Below are positions 42,393 through 52,171 of a stretch of DNA of 64,000 bases, piece after piece (position 1 is the first letter of the stretch; every line of letters begins with the position of its first letter). The notes below the pieces were generated by a model, which was given only the letters and a program-made list of their open reading frames with translations, did not search any database and was not told where the DNA came from. Both the position numbers and the translations under genes were made by a program. The DNA is taken from assembly GCA_013911885.1 (NCBI GenBank), contig JACESI010000004.1, positions 1 to 64,000 on the forward strand. The letters run 5' to 3'. This DNA is from Hyphomicrobiales bacterium (GTDB lineage: Bacteria > Pseudomonadota > Alphaproteobacteria > Rhizobiales > JACESI01).

Positions 42393-43763
42393 ATGACGCA
42401 AAAAGACGGAGCAGGCCCGCGCCACGTTCTTTTTCTGCAAGGCCCGCTATCGGAGCTTTATTCCCTGCTCGGCGAACGGCTTCGGCAGGAAGGCCTTCGG
42501 GTCAGCCGGATCAATTTCAACATCGGCGATGCGCTTTTCTGGCGTGCGGGCGGCGCGCGCGCCTTCAAGGGCAAGAAGGAGGCGTGGCGGGGTTTCATCG
42601 CGCGCTATCTCGATCAGAATGCGGTCACGGATCTCGTGCTGCACGGGGATCAGCGGTTTTATCATCGCATTGCCATCGAAGAGGCATTGGTGCGGGGTGT
42701 CTATGTTGCGGTCAGCGAACTCGGGCTCTTGCGGCCTGACTGGACGACGTTTGAGCGCAACGGCACCTCGGTGCAAAGCCATTTCCCGGAAGATCCCGCC
42801 GCCATCCGCGCCATTGCAGAGGCCGCGCCCGCGGTCGATTTCAAGCCGCTTTACAAAACATCATTCCGCCGCGTTGCGGTGCCGGATATGGTCTACAATC
42901 TTCTCAACACGGCGCTCTGGTTTCTCTCACCGCATTATCAGCGCCACACCCCGGGTTTTCCACCCGTTGAATATATGGCGCATGGCCTCAGGATGCTTGG
43001 CAAGCAAAGACGGGAGCGTATCGTGGCGCTGCTTCTCGATGACCTCAAAATCAGTGGTCAGCCGGTTTTTCTGGTCCCGCTTCAGCTTGATGGCGATTTT
43101 CAGATCCGGGCGAATTCACCCTATTCAAACATGGCGGAAGCACTCGAGGAGATCGTGAATTCGTTTCACCGCGCTGCACCGCAAAACGCGGTTCTTCTTG
43201 TCAAGTCGCACCCGCTTGATGACGGAACTGGCGGGCATCTGCGGACCTTGCGCGCGCTTGCGCACGGCTATGGCCTCGCGGGCCGGCTGCATTTTGCCGA
43301 TGGCGGCGATCTTATGGCGATGGCTGCGCTTGCGCGCGGGGCGGTGACGGTGAACAGCACCGCCGGGCTCGAGCTGATGATGCGCGGCGTGCCGGTAAAG
43401 ACCCTTGCGCCGGCAATTTTCGATATTCAGGGTCTCACAGACCCGAAAAAACTCGATTTGTTCTGGAACCAACCGCACCCCGTGGACGTTGAGATGCTTG
43501 CGGCCTTCATCAAAGCAATTGCTGCAACCATACAGGTGCGCGGCACGATCTATGATGAGCAGGGAATCCGCCATCTGGTTGACACAATGTCCGAGAGACT
43601 GATTTTCCGTCTTTGCAACGAACCGCTCGGTTTTGCTGACAAGGCGCCGCGCCGAAAAAAACTCGACGATCTCCTTCTCGCGCATTCTCGCTTCACTCTG
43701 AAAGGCCGCGAAGCGACGGCCACCCGTTCATCCTCTCCAAAGGCTATTATAGGTTCCTTGTGA
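42393..43763 (+). CDS. Capsule polysaccharide synthesis protein, KpsS/RkpJ-like (second copy)
   Basis: A 456-aa paralogue of the preceding gene, alignable throughout: LGLLRPDWTTFERNG, SVQSHFPEDP, QIRANSPYSNMAE, VLLVKSHPLDDG, IFDIQGLTDPKKLDLFW. Divergence is clear, so the duplication is old or the two were acquired separately and act at different linkages. ATG 42393 follows GAGG; a GTG at 42381 overlaps the previous stop. Its own stop overlaps the GTG start of the MscS gene. Confidence 0.88.
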   Translation: MTQKDGAGPRHVLFLQGPLSELYSLLGERLRQEGLRVSRINFNIGDALFWRAGGARAFKGKKEAWRGFIARYLDQNAVTDLVLHGDQRFYHRIAIEEALVRGVYVAVSELGLLRPDWTTFERNGTSVQSHFPEDPAAIRAIAEAAPAVDFKPLYKTSFRRVAVPDMVYNLLNTALWFLSPHYQRHTPGFPPVEYMAHGLRMLGKQRRERIVALLLDDLKISGQPVFLVPLQLDGDFQIRANSPYSNMAEALEEIVNSFHRAAPQNAVLLVKSHPLDDGTGGHLRTLRALAHGYGLAGRLHFADGGDLMAMAALARGAVTVNSTAGLELMMRGVPVKTLAPAIFDIQGLTDPKKLDLFWNQPHPVDVEMLAAFIKAIAATIQVRGTIYDEQGIRHLVDTMSERLIFRLCNEPLGFADKAPRRKKLDDLLLAHSRFTLKGREATATRSSSPKAIIGSL

Positions 43764-46483
43764 CACATCCGAAGCAATTCTTTCTCCCGCTCCATCGCCT
43801 GACACTGATTGGGGCAAAGTTCAGCGCACTTGTTCTCGTTCTTGTTTTTCTTTCGGTTTCGAGCACGGTCCAGGAAACAAGAGCGCAGACGATTGATCAA
43901 GAACTGGCCTCGCCCGAAACAACGGATCGGACGATCAAGGGGTGGAGCGCTCAGCTTGACCAGATCACGCGGTCGATCCAGCGCGAAGGATTATCAAGCC
44001 AGGAACTCGTTAGTTTTCGTGAGCGGGTTATCCAGATCCGTGACGAAGCGAGCGCCCTTGACGATCGGTTGAAGCCCATCGTCCAGAGCCTGACGGCCCG
44101 TCTTGACAGACTGATCCAGGCCGAGGGCGCGCAGCCTCCCGCGGAAGCTGCGGTGCCACTCGCGCAAACGCCAGACAAGCCAGCGGCAGGCAAGTCAGCG
44201 GCAGACGGGGAAAAAGCTGCGGAAGCGCGGAAGGAGACCGGGGGCTCGCCAAGCAGCCCACCCGCTGCGGCCGGGAGCGCTCCGACCGGCCTGTCGCCAT
44301 CGTCTTCCCCATCGGGTCCGGCAGCGGATGCGTCGGCCCCTCGCGCACAGACATCGCTTCAGAAAGACATTGCTTCCCTTGAAAGCCAGATTGCGACGCT
44401 CAACGCTCAATCCGGGCGAACGCAGGTCGTAATGCTCCGCGCGGAAGAACTCACCAGTGAAATTACGCAGTTGCGGCGGAGCAGATTCACCAACCAGTTG
44501 CTGGAGCGCCACGGCTCGCTGCTGTCGCCCGCGCTCTGGGTGACGGCCATTCAAAACACGCCGCCCTTTCTGGAAGGGGTGAAGGCCACTTTATATGGCG
44601 GCGGGCAGCGGATTATCAATCAGGCGCCGATAATCGGCTTTCTGGCCTTTGCTGCGGGCTTGCTGCTCGTGGTTGGGTTCCTGCGCTATTTCTCGCCGCT
44701 TCGGATCGTTGCTTTCACGAAGGAAGGTGGCGAGGAAGCCTCCGCGCGGCTTCGAGCCATCAATGCCCTTCGCTCGGTATTGCGCAGTGTGATCGCCTTT
44801 TGCTTTGTGCCAACGCTTACCCTGTTCGTGCTCGATCAGGCCGGGGTGATGTCTGATCGGGTGGCGCATCTGTTTTGGACCATCAACCAATCGATTTTCT
44901 ATTATGCGATCGCCCGCGGATTGAGCAGTGCGATCTTCTCTCCATCGATCCCGGAATACCGCCTGGTCGCCATGTATGAGAGCGGTGCCGCCCGTATTCA
45001 CCGCACCATCATGACCTGCCTGACAATTTCGCTGGTTGGGTTTCTGGTCATCGATTTTGCCCGAACGCTTGTGGCACCCCCGGAAATCAGCGTCGTGGTC
45101 TATGGCCTCATGGCAATCGGCTTTTCCGCGACCGCCCTGTTCAGCCATTTCCTGCGCGGCGAGGAAGAGCGGCAGGATCCGGTGCCGGGTTCCCGCATCT
45201 TCATGGTCAGGTTCCTGCGCGTTTTCATCTCGCTCGCGCTGATCGTTGCCCTTTTCGGGCCGGTTCTCGGCTTTCCCTATCTTGCGGGCTTCGCGATTTC
45301 ACAGATCATCCTTGCTGGCAATATTTTCGGTATTCTGCTGATCTGTTTCCTGCTTCTTGATGCGTTTTTTGGCGTCGCTGCAACCCCCGAAGCGGACAAC
45401 GCGTTCTCCGCTCCGGTGAAGGATGCCAAGGGCCGACGCTATATGCAGGCGATGATGCTGGCGTCCGGGTCGGGCAAGATCCTGATCACGATTTTTGGCT
45501 TAACCATTTTCGCGGCCTCGTGGGGGCTTGATACGACAGGCGTCTGGGACGATCTTGCCCGTCTTTTTCAGGAAATCAAGATCGGCGAACTGACGATCTC
45601 GCCATCGACTATTGTTACAGCACTTGCGCTTCTCGCCGTCGGGGTTCTCATCACCCGGTCTTTCCAGCGCTGGCTCTCGGCAAAGTTTCTGCCTACGACC
45701 ACGCTTGATCTCGGTCTGCGTAATTCAATCACGACGGGCATGGGCTATGTCGGCTTCATTCTTGCGGCCGTGATCGCCTTTTCTCAGGCAGGTCTCGATC
45801 TCAGCAGTCTCGCGATCGTTGCCGGTGCGCTTTCGGTCGGTATCGGTTTCGGACTTCAGAGTATCGTCAGCAACTTCGTGTCCGGCATCATCCTTCTCGC
45901 CGAGCGCCCGATCAAGGCGGGTGATTGGATTGCTGTTGGTGGTGAAGAGGGGACAGTGCGCAAAATCAGTGTCCGCTCCACCGAAATTGAAACCTTTGAC
46001 AGGGCAACGGTGATCGTACCGAATGCCGATTTCATTTCGGGCGCGGTCAAGAACATGACCTATGGAAACCGGATCGGCCGGATCATTGTGCCGGTCGGTG
46101 TCGGCTATGACAGCGATCCTGCGCGTGTGCGCGATCTGCTTCTCGAAATCGCGAATGACCATCCGCTGATCCTCGCCTATCCGCAGCCGCATATCATATT
46201 CAGCGATTTCGGCGCGAGTACGCTCGATTTCGAATTGCGTGGTTTTATTGCAGACTGCACGAACGGGCTTCAGGTGCGAAGCGACCTGCGGTTTGAGATC
46301 TTCAGGCGGATGAAAGAGGAAGGCATCGAAATTCCATTCCCGCAAAGCGATCTCAATATCAAAGGCCTTGAAGATTTGGCGGCACAGATGCAAAAGGTTA
46401 ACCTGGGTCCGAACGAATCGGCACGATCAAGCCCGGACAAAAGCATTCCGAAACGCCCTGATGCCGGGGATGATGTAAGCTGA
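43760..46483 (+). CDS. DUF3772 / MscS-family mechanosensitive channel
   Basis: A 907-aa inner-membrane channel. After a signal sequence (about 1-43) comes a periplasmic part with DUF3772 character (VSFRERVIQIRDEASALDDRLKP) and a Pro/Ser/Ala-rich linker at about 118-190. About ten membrane segments follow, then the MscS core: GALSVGIGFGLQSIVSNFVSG pore helix region near 700, AERPIKAGDWI, and the beta/C-terminal domain to about 875. The start is GTG 43760, overlapping the stop of the KpsS-like gene (GTGA), which implies translational coupling to the capsule operon. Confidence 0.9.
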   Translation: MTHPKQFFLPLHRLTLIGAKFSALVLVLVFLSVSSTVQETRAQTIDQELASPETTDRTIKGWSAQLDQITRSIQREGLSSQELVSFRERVIQIRDEASALDDRLKPIVQSLTARLDRLIQAEGAQPPAEAAVPLAQTPDKPAAGKSAADGEKAAEARKETGGSPSSPPAAAGSAPTGLSPSSSPSGPAADASAPRAQTSLQKDIASLESQIATLNAQSGRTQVVMLRAEELTSEITQLRRSRFTNQLLERHGSLLSPALWVTAIQNTPPFLEGVKATLYGGGQRIINQAPIIGFLAFAAGLLLVVGFLRYFSPLRIVAFTKEGGEEASARLRAINALRSVLRSVIAFCFVPTLTLFVLDQAGVMSDRVAHLFWTINQSIFYYAIARGLSSAIFSPSIPEYRLVAMYESGAARIHRTIMTCLTISLVGFLVIDFARTLVAPPEISVVVYGLMAIGFSATALFSHFLRGEEERQDPVPGSRIFMVRFLRVFISLALIVALFGPVLGFPYLAGFAISQIILAGNIFGILLICFLLLDAFFGVAATPEADNAFSAPVKDAKGRRYMQAMMLASGSGKILITIFGLTIFAASWGLDTTGVWDDLARLFQEIKIGELTISPSTIVTALALLAVGVLITRSFQRWLSAKFLPTTTLDLGLRNSITTGMGYVGFILAAVIAFSQAGLDLSSLAIVAGALSVGIGFGLQSIVSNFVSGIILLAERPIKAGDWIAVGGEEGTVRKISVRSTEIETFDRATVIVPNADFISGAVKNMTYGNRIGRIIVPVGVGYDSDPARVRDLLLEIANDHPLILAYPQPHIIFSDFGASTLDFELRGFIADCTNGLQVRSDLRFEIFRRMKEEGIEIPFPQSDLNIKGLEDLAAQMQKVNLGPNESARSSPDKSIPKRPDAGDDVS

Positions 46484-46505
46484 ACGCTGAACAAAGGGAA
46501 ATCGG

Positions 46506-47075
46506 ATGTCGCTCATTGTGAGCCGAAATCGCCTGTGCCTGATGCCGATCAACCCCATTATAAGGGTGGGTCTGATTGTTGGCGTGATCGGCGCAACCCT
46601 TGCCGGATGTGCGGAGAAGCCCGCGCCGGTGAGCACTTCGCCGCCGCCGTTTTATCGCAACCTCGAAGCGGTGAGTTCGCCGCTCGATATCGGGGACGCA
46701 GCACAGGTGATCTCCACCTATCGCGTGGGCAAGAACCTTTCGCCGGTGATCATTGACCCCGCACTTGTCGGTCTTGCGCAGGAACATGCATCGGCGCAGG
46801 CCCGCGCCAGCAAGACCGGCCACAATATCGGCGGCACATTCGCTGCCCGCATCAAAACGCTGGAAGGCGAGCGCGGCGCCTCGGTGGAAAATGTGAGTGC
46901 GGGATATCGCAGCTTTGCCGAGGCTTTTTCTGGCTGGCGGGAATCGCCGAACCATAATGCCAATCTCCTCAATCCCAAGGTGACCCGCCTTGGAATTGCC
47001 AAAGCGGTGAACCCGGAGAGCAAATACAAGGTGTTCTGGACACTCGTGATGACGAGCGAACCACGCGCCAAATAG
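46506..47075 (+). CDS. CAP-domain lipoprotein
   Basis: A 189-aa protein. The signal/lipobox is VIGATLAGC; the CAP (SCP/PR1) domain follows with LVGLAQEHASAQA, KTGHNIGG, ENVSAGYRSFAEAFSGWRES and HNANLLNPKVTRLGIA. The family's His/Glu cleft residues are visible (H in TGHN and E in VENV). Function in bacteria is poorly defined. It lies 22 bp after the MscS gene on the same strand and may be the last gene of that operon. Confidence 0.9.
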   Translation: MSLIVSRNRLCLMPINPIIRVGLIVGVIGATLAGCAEKPAPVSTSPPPFYRNLEAVSSPLDIGDAAQVISTYRVGKNLSPVIIDPALVGLAQEHASAQARASKTGHNIGGTFAARIKTLEGERGASVENVSAGYRSFAEAFSGWRESPNHNANLLNPKVTRLGIAKAVNPESKYKVFWTLVMTSEPRAK

Positions 47076-47115
47076 CGCGCGCAAGAGCGTTCTCTCCTGG
47101 GATGCCGGCGAGCGC

Positions 47116-48249
47116 TCACCTGTGTCGCAGCAGTCTTTTCGCCGTGGCGCGCAGGCGTTCGTAGAAGCCGAACTGAAGCCGGATAAGAGCAGGGCTGAGA
47201 CGCTCGCCGGTTGCAGAGAACAGGATTGTCGCGACGGTTTCCCGCTCACCCCAAAGGGTATTTGCCAGTTCATTGCCGGGGGCAGCGCACGAATCGAGTA
47301 TGAAGCCTGTTGCCTTGCCCATCAGCGGATCAGCAAACCGGGCAAGCAACTGCGTGCCCGGCGAGTATTCCCTGTAGCCTTCATCATAGGCGGTCTTCCA
47401 TGAGAAGACTTCGCCACCCGATTCAAACAGGGCGAGAGCGGCAAGCACCGTATCGCCTGCCGTGAGGGTCGCGATCATGCAGGCATTGCGCTCGGCAAGA
47501 TTGACTGCGATCTGGCGGGCAAAGGCGGCATCATTCGCCCGACTGAGGATGGCTGTTTGTTTCGCGCCTTTCCAGCTCCTGTTCTCAAGATCAAGAAACG
47601 CTTCGAAGCGCGAAGGGATCAGCGCCTTGTCGCGGCAGAGTTTGATTTCGAGCGGGCCGAGAGCGGCTGTCACCCCGGCGAGGCGGCGAAACCGGCGGTC
47701 GAGCCCCTGCCGCCGCTTTTTTGAAAGCTGGGCATGGCGGTATTGCGCGCCTGTGAGTGTCGACTTCAGGGCTGCCCGCTCATTTTGCGCAAGGCGTTCG
47801 ACCGTGATGGCGGGCATGTCGGCGCTGAGGCGCTCAAAGCGCTTGATGAAAGTTGCGAGCACCGGCAAACCGGTCGCTGCCATCAGGCCGCTGAGAAGTT
47901 CGCCAAGGGCGCGTCCGCTGTCGGGATCGATCAGCGGGCTGCCAAGGGGAAGATAGGGATGGGTCCAGAGCCGAACCACTTTTGGGCCGAAGCCAAGGTA
48001 GCGCTTTATTTCAAATGGCGCGAAGCCAACCAGCGCGCCGTCGGAACGGCTGACAGTTGCCAGACAAATCCTGTCATGGCCAAGATACTGGATGGCGGGA
48101 AGGAAGATTGCCGGGTCCCAGAACGGATTGGGCACGCAGGCCCGTTCGCTCAGCTGCTGCCAGCGCGCCTGAAATCCGGAGCCTTCCGCCGCGCGTATGT
48201 CAATAATTTCAAAGTGCAGACGCGCGGTCTGTGAAACGGTGGCATGCAC
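47116..48249 (-). CDS. FemAB/BioF2-like GNAT-fold acyltransferase
   Basis: A 377-aa protein of the acetyltransferase group often found with exopolysaccharide genes. It shows VGFAPFEIKRYLGFGPKVVRLW early and, in the GNAT part, DTVLAALALFESGGEVFSWKTAYDEGYREYSPGTQLL in adjoining pieces (about 265-300). The start is GTG 48249 after GAAGG. It probably acylates or aminoacylates a polysaccharide or lipid; substrate unknown. It is convergent with the CAP lipoprotein gene. Confidence 0.82.
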   Translation of the reverse strand: MHATVSQTARLHFEIIDIRAAEGSGFQARWQQLSERACVPNPFWDPAIFLPAIQYLGHDRICLATVSRSDGALVGFAPFEIKRYLGFGPKVVRLWTHPYLPLGSPLIDPDSGRALGELLSGLMAATGLPVLATFIKRFERLSADMPAITVERLAQNERAALKSTLTGAQYRHAQLSKKRRQGLDRRFRRLAGVTAALGPLEIKLCRDKALIPSRFEAFLDLENRSWKGAKQTAILSRANDAAFARQIAVNLAERNACMIATLTAGDTVLAALALFESGGEVFSWKTAYDEGYREYSPGTQLLARFADPLMGKATGFILDSCAAPGNELANTLWGERETVATILFSATGERLSPALIRLQFGFYERLRATAKRLLRHR

Positions 48250-48338
48250 GGGCGAACCTTCGGGAAAACGGACTGCGGCATCTTAGCCGTTTTCCCGCGT
48301 TCTGGCGCATTAACCTTTTGTTAGCGTTAAATTTCGCG

Positions 48339-50135
48339 CTAGAGGCGGATTTCGCCATTCTGTATTCTGTTATAAAGCGGGGCATCAAGCGGAACGAAGG
48401 CGCCGTGCTTCGCATCGTTGAAATAAAGCCGGTCCTGGATTTTCTCCGGGTTGAAGCCTTCCTTGACGAGATCGACCTTGCGTTGCTTGAACGTGCCGGT
48501 GGCCTCGATCTCATCCTGCAGGCGGATGAAGACCGGGCGGGCATAATCCGGCAGTTTCGCGCGCAGATGATTGTAGAACCTTTCCGGGTTGAAGTTTTCA
48601 TCGACGACGAGGGAGACCATCCCGGCGCGCCCGTCCATGCCGGCGATCTGGACCCCGTAGACATTCGCCTCCTTGACGCCGTCGCAAATTGTGATCGCCT
48701 CCGAGACTTCCGAGGTCGCGACGTTTTCCCCCTTCCAGCGGAAGGTATCTCCGATCCTGTCGATGAAGTAGAAATAACCAAGCTCGTCCTTGCGGATAAG
48801 ATCGCCGGAGCGGAACCATGCATCGCCCTTTGCGAAGGCGTCGCGGATGATCTTCTTCTCGGTCGCGCCGCTGTCGGCGTAACCATCAAACCGCTGGGCG
48901 GGTTTCGATGGATCGTTGAGGATCTGGCTCACAGCTTCGCCGATTTCGTTCGGTGCGCATTTGACGAGGAAACCGTCCGGTCCGCGAACCGGCATTTCGG
49001 TGTCCTGATCGAATTTCACGATTTCGGTCACGAATTTCTTTTCAGCCCATTTCGGCAGGCGACCGATGGCGCCTACTTTCTGATCGAAGTTGAAAAAGAC
49101 CGTGTTGCCCTCGGTCGATGCATACCATTCGAGAATGAAGGGAATTTTGAACCGGTCGCGGAATGTTTCCCAGATATCGGGGCGCAGGCCATTGCCATCA
49201 ATCAGACGCAGGCGATGGCTGTTTTCTTTCGGATGTTTCGGCGAGTTCAGAAGATAGCGGCAGAGTTCTCCGATATACTGGAACATGGTGCAGTTATTGT
49301 CGACAATATCGTCCCAGAAGGTGCGCGCCGAGAATTTATCGCGGATAAAGGCCGAGCCGCCCTGGGTGAGCGTGATGCCGATCGCCATGATTCCGCCCGC
49401 CGTGTGATAGAGCGGCAGGCAGATATACATGCGGTCATCGGCGGTTGCCCGCGTTGCGGCTGAAAAGGCGTTCATGATCGCCATGACGCGGTAATGAATG
49501 ATATTCGCGGCCTTGGGCAGGCCCGTGGTGCCGCTTGTATAGATGTAGAGCGCGCGATCGGCTGTCGTGAGCGGCACGATCTCATCGCCCTTCAGGGCAT
49601 CGGCGGGCAGCGCGTCGAGGGTGGTGTCAAGGCGCGGCATACTGCTGTCGGAACCGTAGATCCAGGGGTTCACAGCGCCATCAAGATGGGGGAGCGTGCC
49701 GTCGAACGCATCGGCCAGATGCTGATCGACGATGACGGCCTTCGGACGGGCAATGTTGATGCAATGGGCAAGGGATGCCCCGATGAGATTGGTGTTGAGA
49801 AGGGCACAGACGCCGCCCGCGCGAATGACGCCGAGCCAGGCTGCGACATATTCCGGCTTGTTCGGCATGAGAAGTGCGACGCAATCGCCTTTCCTGACGC
49901 CTTGCGATTGCGCCCAGCGGGCATATTGGTTGGCCCGCGCGTCAAGGGCGCGAAAGCTCATCGTCGTCTCTGCGGAAAGCAGCGCCGGGCGGTCGCCATA
50001 TTGCAGTGCAAGATCGCTCGCGAGATGGGGGAAGGTGTAATTCTTGTTCTTTGCGACCTTGGTTGTGCGTTTCAAGGTCCGCAAAGCGGCGGTAAGATAA
50101 ATATATTCGGTCTTCAGGCGTGAAAACAAACCCAT
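48339..50135 (-). CDS. Long-chain acyl-CoA synthetase (FATP/FadD-like)
   Basis: A 598-aa ANL-superfamily ligase. The AMP/ATP-binding motif is YIYTSGTTGLPKAA; the A5-type motif is EWYASTEGNTVFFN; the A7/A8 region is FRSGDLIRKDELGYFYFIDRIGD in adjoining pieces. It resembles the long-chain/very-long-chain acyl-CoA synthetases. It may activate fatty acids for degradation or for the nearby lipid locus. A perfect palindrome (50295-50310) lies 160 bp upstream in the divergent spacer and could be its operator. Confidence 0.92.
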   Translation of the reverse strand: MGLFSRLKTEYIYLTAALRTLKRTTKVAKNKNYTFPHLASDLALQYGDRPALLSAETTMSFRALDARANQYARWAQSQGVRKGDCVALLMPNKPEYVAAWLGVIRAGGVCALLNTNLIGASLAHCINIARPKAVIVDQHLADAFDGTLPHLDGAVNPWIYGSDSSMPRLDTTLDALPADALKGDEIVPLTTADRALYIYTSGTTGLPKAANIIHYRVMAIMNAFSAATRATADDRMYICLPLYHTAGGIMAIGITLTQGGSAFIRDKFSARTFWDDIVDNNCTMFQYIGELCRYLLNSPKHPKENSHRLRLIDGNGLRPDIWETFRDRFKIPFILEWYASTEGNTVFFNFDQKVGAIGRLPKWAEKKFVTEIVKFDQDTEMPVRGPDGFLVKCAPNEIGEAVSQILNDPSKPAQRFDGYADSGATEKKIIRDAFAKGDAWFRSGDLIRKDELGYFYFIDRIGDTFRWKGENVATSEVSEAITICDGVKEANVYGVQIAGMDGRAGMVSLVVDENFNPERFYNHLRAKLPDYARPVFIRLQDEIEATGTFKQRKVDLVKEGFNPEKIQDRLYFNDAKHGAFVPLDAPLYNRIQNGEIRL

Positions 50136-50469
50136 TCGCTCCTCCCAACGCAGATCTAACCGATCTGCTTGCCTCCTCGCGACCTCTGCCCCTCAACAGA
50201 AGCCTCCTCCGGCTCATGTCTTTTCATCGGCTGTTCGCGATATTCGATGAAAGGCATCATAACCGAAATTTCTCGCCCGTCACCTGCCTCATTATTGACG
50301 TAAACGTCAAGTGTGAACGAGCAGAATTTCTGCTGTTTCCTGCCTGAGCCAAGTCTTATGTTCAGGCATATCGCCCGGATCGAGTGTTGCAGAGATCCTG
50401 CGGCTCTGATAGCGGTCCTCGTTCAAAATGAACTGGCAAATGAACTGGCGATCCGAACGGAAATTCACG
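50136..50469. other. 334-bp divergent spacer between acyl-CoA synthetase and tusA-like genes
   Basis: No gene seen. It contains the 16-bp inverted repeat at 50295-50310 and should carry both divergent promoters. Confidence 0.6.
50295..50310. promoter_or_regulatory. Palindromic operator TTGACGTAAACGTCAA
   Basis: Arms TTGACGT and ACGTCAA are perfect inverted repeats around a 2-nt centre. It resembles LiuR (MerR-family) sites, which control acyl-CoA catabolic genes in proteobacteria; its position upstream of an acyl-CoA synthetase gene fits. The regulator itself is not in the window. Confidence 0.55.
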
Positions 50470-50694
50470 ATGGCTGAAATCATTCTCGATGTGAAGGGGC
50501 TGAAATGTCCCCTGCCTGTGCTCAAGCTGAAAAAGGCGATAAAGGCGCTGGCAGAAGGCGATGTGATCGAATTGCACGCAACGGATGCGCTCTCCGTCAT
50601 CGATGTTCCGGCCTATTGCAATGAAAGCGGCAACCGGCTTCTCTCGGTCACGGGCGAGGGGAGCGTGCATATTTTCCGGATCGAACGCGCCTGA
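50470..50694 (+). CDS. TusA-family sulfurtransferase
   Basis: A 74-aa sulfur carrier. The catalytic cysteine lies in LDVKGLKCPLPVLKLKKAI (the CPxP motif), near residue 13. Such proteins relay persulfide sulfur to tRNA thiolation or cofactor enzymes. ATG 50470 (MAEIILDVKG) fits the family; upstream in-frame ATGs add only non-conserved residues. It is convergent with ispG, 19 bp apart. Confidence 0.93.
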   Translation: MAEIILDVKGLKCPLPVLKLKKAIKALAEGDVIELHATDALSVIDVPAYCNESGNRLLSVTGEGSVHIFRIERA

Positions 50695-50713
50695 AGCGGC
50701 AGGGATCCGGGCC

Positions 50714-51952
50714 TCAGGCGTTAATGCCGTAACGCTTTTCGATATAGTCCGCGACCATCACCTTGAATTCGGCTGCAATATTCTCCCCGCGCAGGGTGGC
50801 GGCTTTCTGGCCATCGATGAAGACCGGTGCCGCCGGTGTCTCGCCGGTGCCGGGCAGGGAAATGCCGATATTGGCATGCTTGCTTTCGCCGGGTCCGTTG
50901 ACGATACAGCCCATGACGGCCACGTTGAGACCCTCGACGCCTGGATATTTCTCACGCCAGATCGGCATATTCTCGCGCAGATCGGCCTGAATCTGCTGGG
51001 CGAGTTCCTGAAACACCGTCGATGTGGTGCGCCCGCAGCCGGGGCAGGCGGCGACAATCGGCACAAACTGGCGAAAGCCCATGGTCTGGAGAAGTTCCTG
51101 GCTTACCTGTACCTCGCGGGTTCGGTCGCCGCCAGGCTCCGGCGTCAGCGAGATGCGGATCGTGTCGCCGATGCCCTGTTGCAGGAGCACGCCCATGGCG
51201 GCGGAGGAGGCGACGATGCCTTTCGTGCCCATGCCTGCTTCGGTAAGGCCGAGATGGAGGCAATGGTCCGAGCGCAGCGCGAGATCGGTATAGACGGCGA
51301 TGAGATCCTGCACCTGGCTGACTTTTGCCGAAAGGATGATCTTGTCGCGCGGCATGCCAATCTCTTCTGCACGCGCAGCCGAGAGAAGCGCGGACTGGAT
51401 GATAGTCTCATACATGACGCCGGTCGCCGTTTTCGGGCTTCCCGCGGCTGCGTTTTCGTCCATGAGCTTCGTCAGGAGTTCCTGATCGAGTGAGCCCCAG
51501 TTGACGCCGATCCGCACCGGCTTTTGATATTTGTTGGCGATCTCGATCATTTCGCCAAATTGCGTGTCGCGCTTTGCCTTGAAGCCGACATTGCCCGGAT
51601 TGATGCGGTATTTCGCGAGCGCCTCAGCGCAGGCCGGGTGCTCCTTGAGGAGTTTGTGGCCGATATAGTGGAAGTCACCAACAAGCGGCACATCGACGCC
51701 GGCGGCAAGCAGTTCCGCGTGAATATAGGGAACGGCTGCCGCGCTCTCGTCGCGGTCGACGGTGATGCGCACGATTTCGGATCCGGCGCGGGCAAGCGCC
51801 TTCACCTGCTCGACGGTCGATTTGATGTCGGCGGTGTCGGTATTCGTCATCGACTGCACCACAACCGGCGCGCCGCCGCCGACCTGGACCGATCCGACAT
51901 GGACTGCGACCGACTGGCGGCGGGGAAGGGGTTTCGTCAAATAACCGCTCAT
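50714..51952 (-). CDS. ispG: 4-hydroxy-3-methylbut-2-enyl diphosphate synthase
   Basis: A 412-aa 4Fe-4S enzyme of the MEP isoprenoid pathway, reducing MEcPP to HMBPP. Cluster cysteines appear in [14 protein letters not shown] and [14 protein letters not shown]. The N-terminal barrel opens with [20 protein letters not shown]. Full length and highly conserved. Monocistronic as far as visible. Confidence 0.98.
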   Translation of the reverse strand: MSGYLTKPLPRRQSVAVHVGSVQVGGGAPVVVQSMTNTDTADIKSTVEQVKALARAGSEIVRITVDRDESAAAVPYIHAELLAAGVDVPLVGDFHYIGHKLLKEHPACAEALAKYRINPGNVGFKAKRDTQFGEMIEIANKYQKPVRIGVNWGSLDQELLTKLMDENAAAGSPKTATGVMYETIIQSALLSAARAEEIGMPRDKIILSAKVSQVQDLIAVYTDLALRSDHCLHLGLTEAGMGTKGIVASSAAMGVLLQQGIGDTIRISLTPEPGGDRTREVQVSQELLQTMGFRQFVPIVAACPGCGRTTSTVFQELAQQIQADLRENMPIWREKYPGVEGLNVAVMGCIVNGPGESKHANIGISLPGTGETPAAPVFIDGQKAATLRGENIAAEFKVMVADYIEKRYGINA

Positions 51953-52171
51953 GGAATTCTCGCTCTATGAAAGCAAAACGCGTTGGCACCTGATTAGCCC
52001 GTCTTTGCGCCCGGTGCAACGCCGCGCTGCACTTGTGATCGAGGCTCAGCCGGTCCTGTCCCTCTTGTCACGGGCTGCCAACATTCTCAGTAGAATAAAG
52101 TGAACATGGGTGACCTTGCGCGTGATTTCCAAGACGCTATGCTGCGCCGCAAACCAACAGGGAGATATGAT

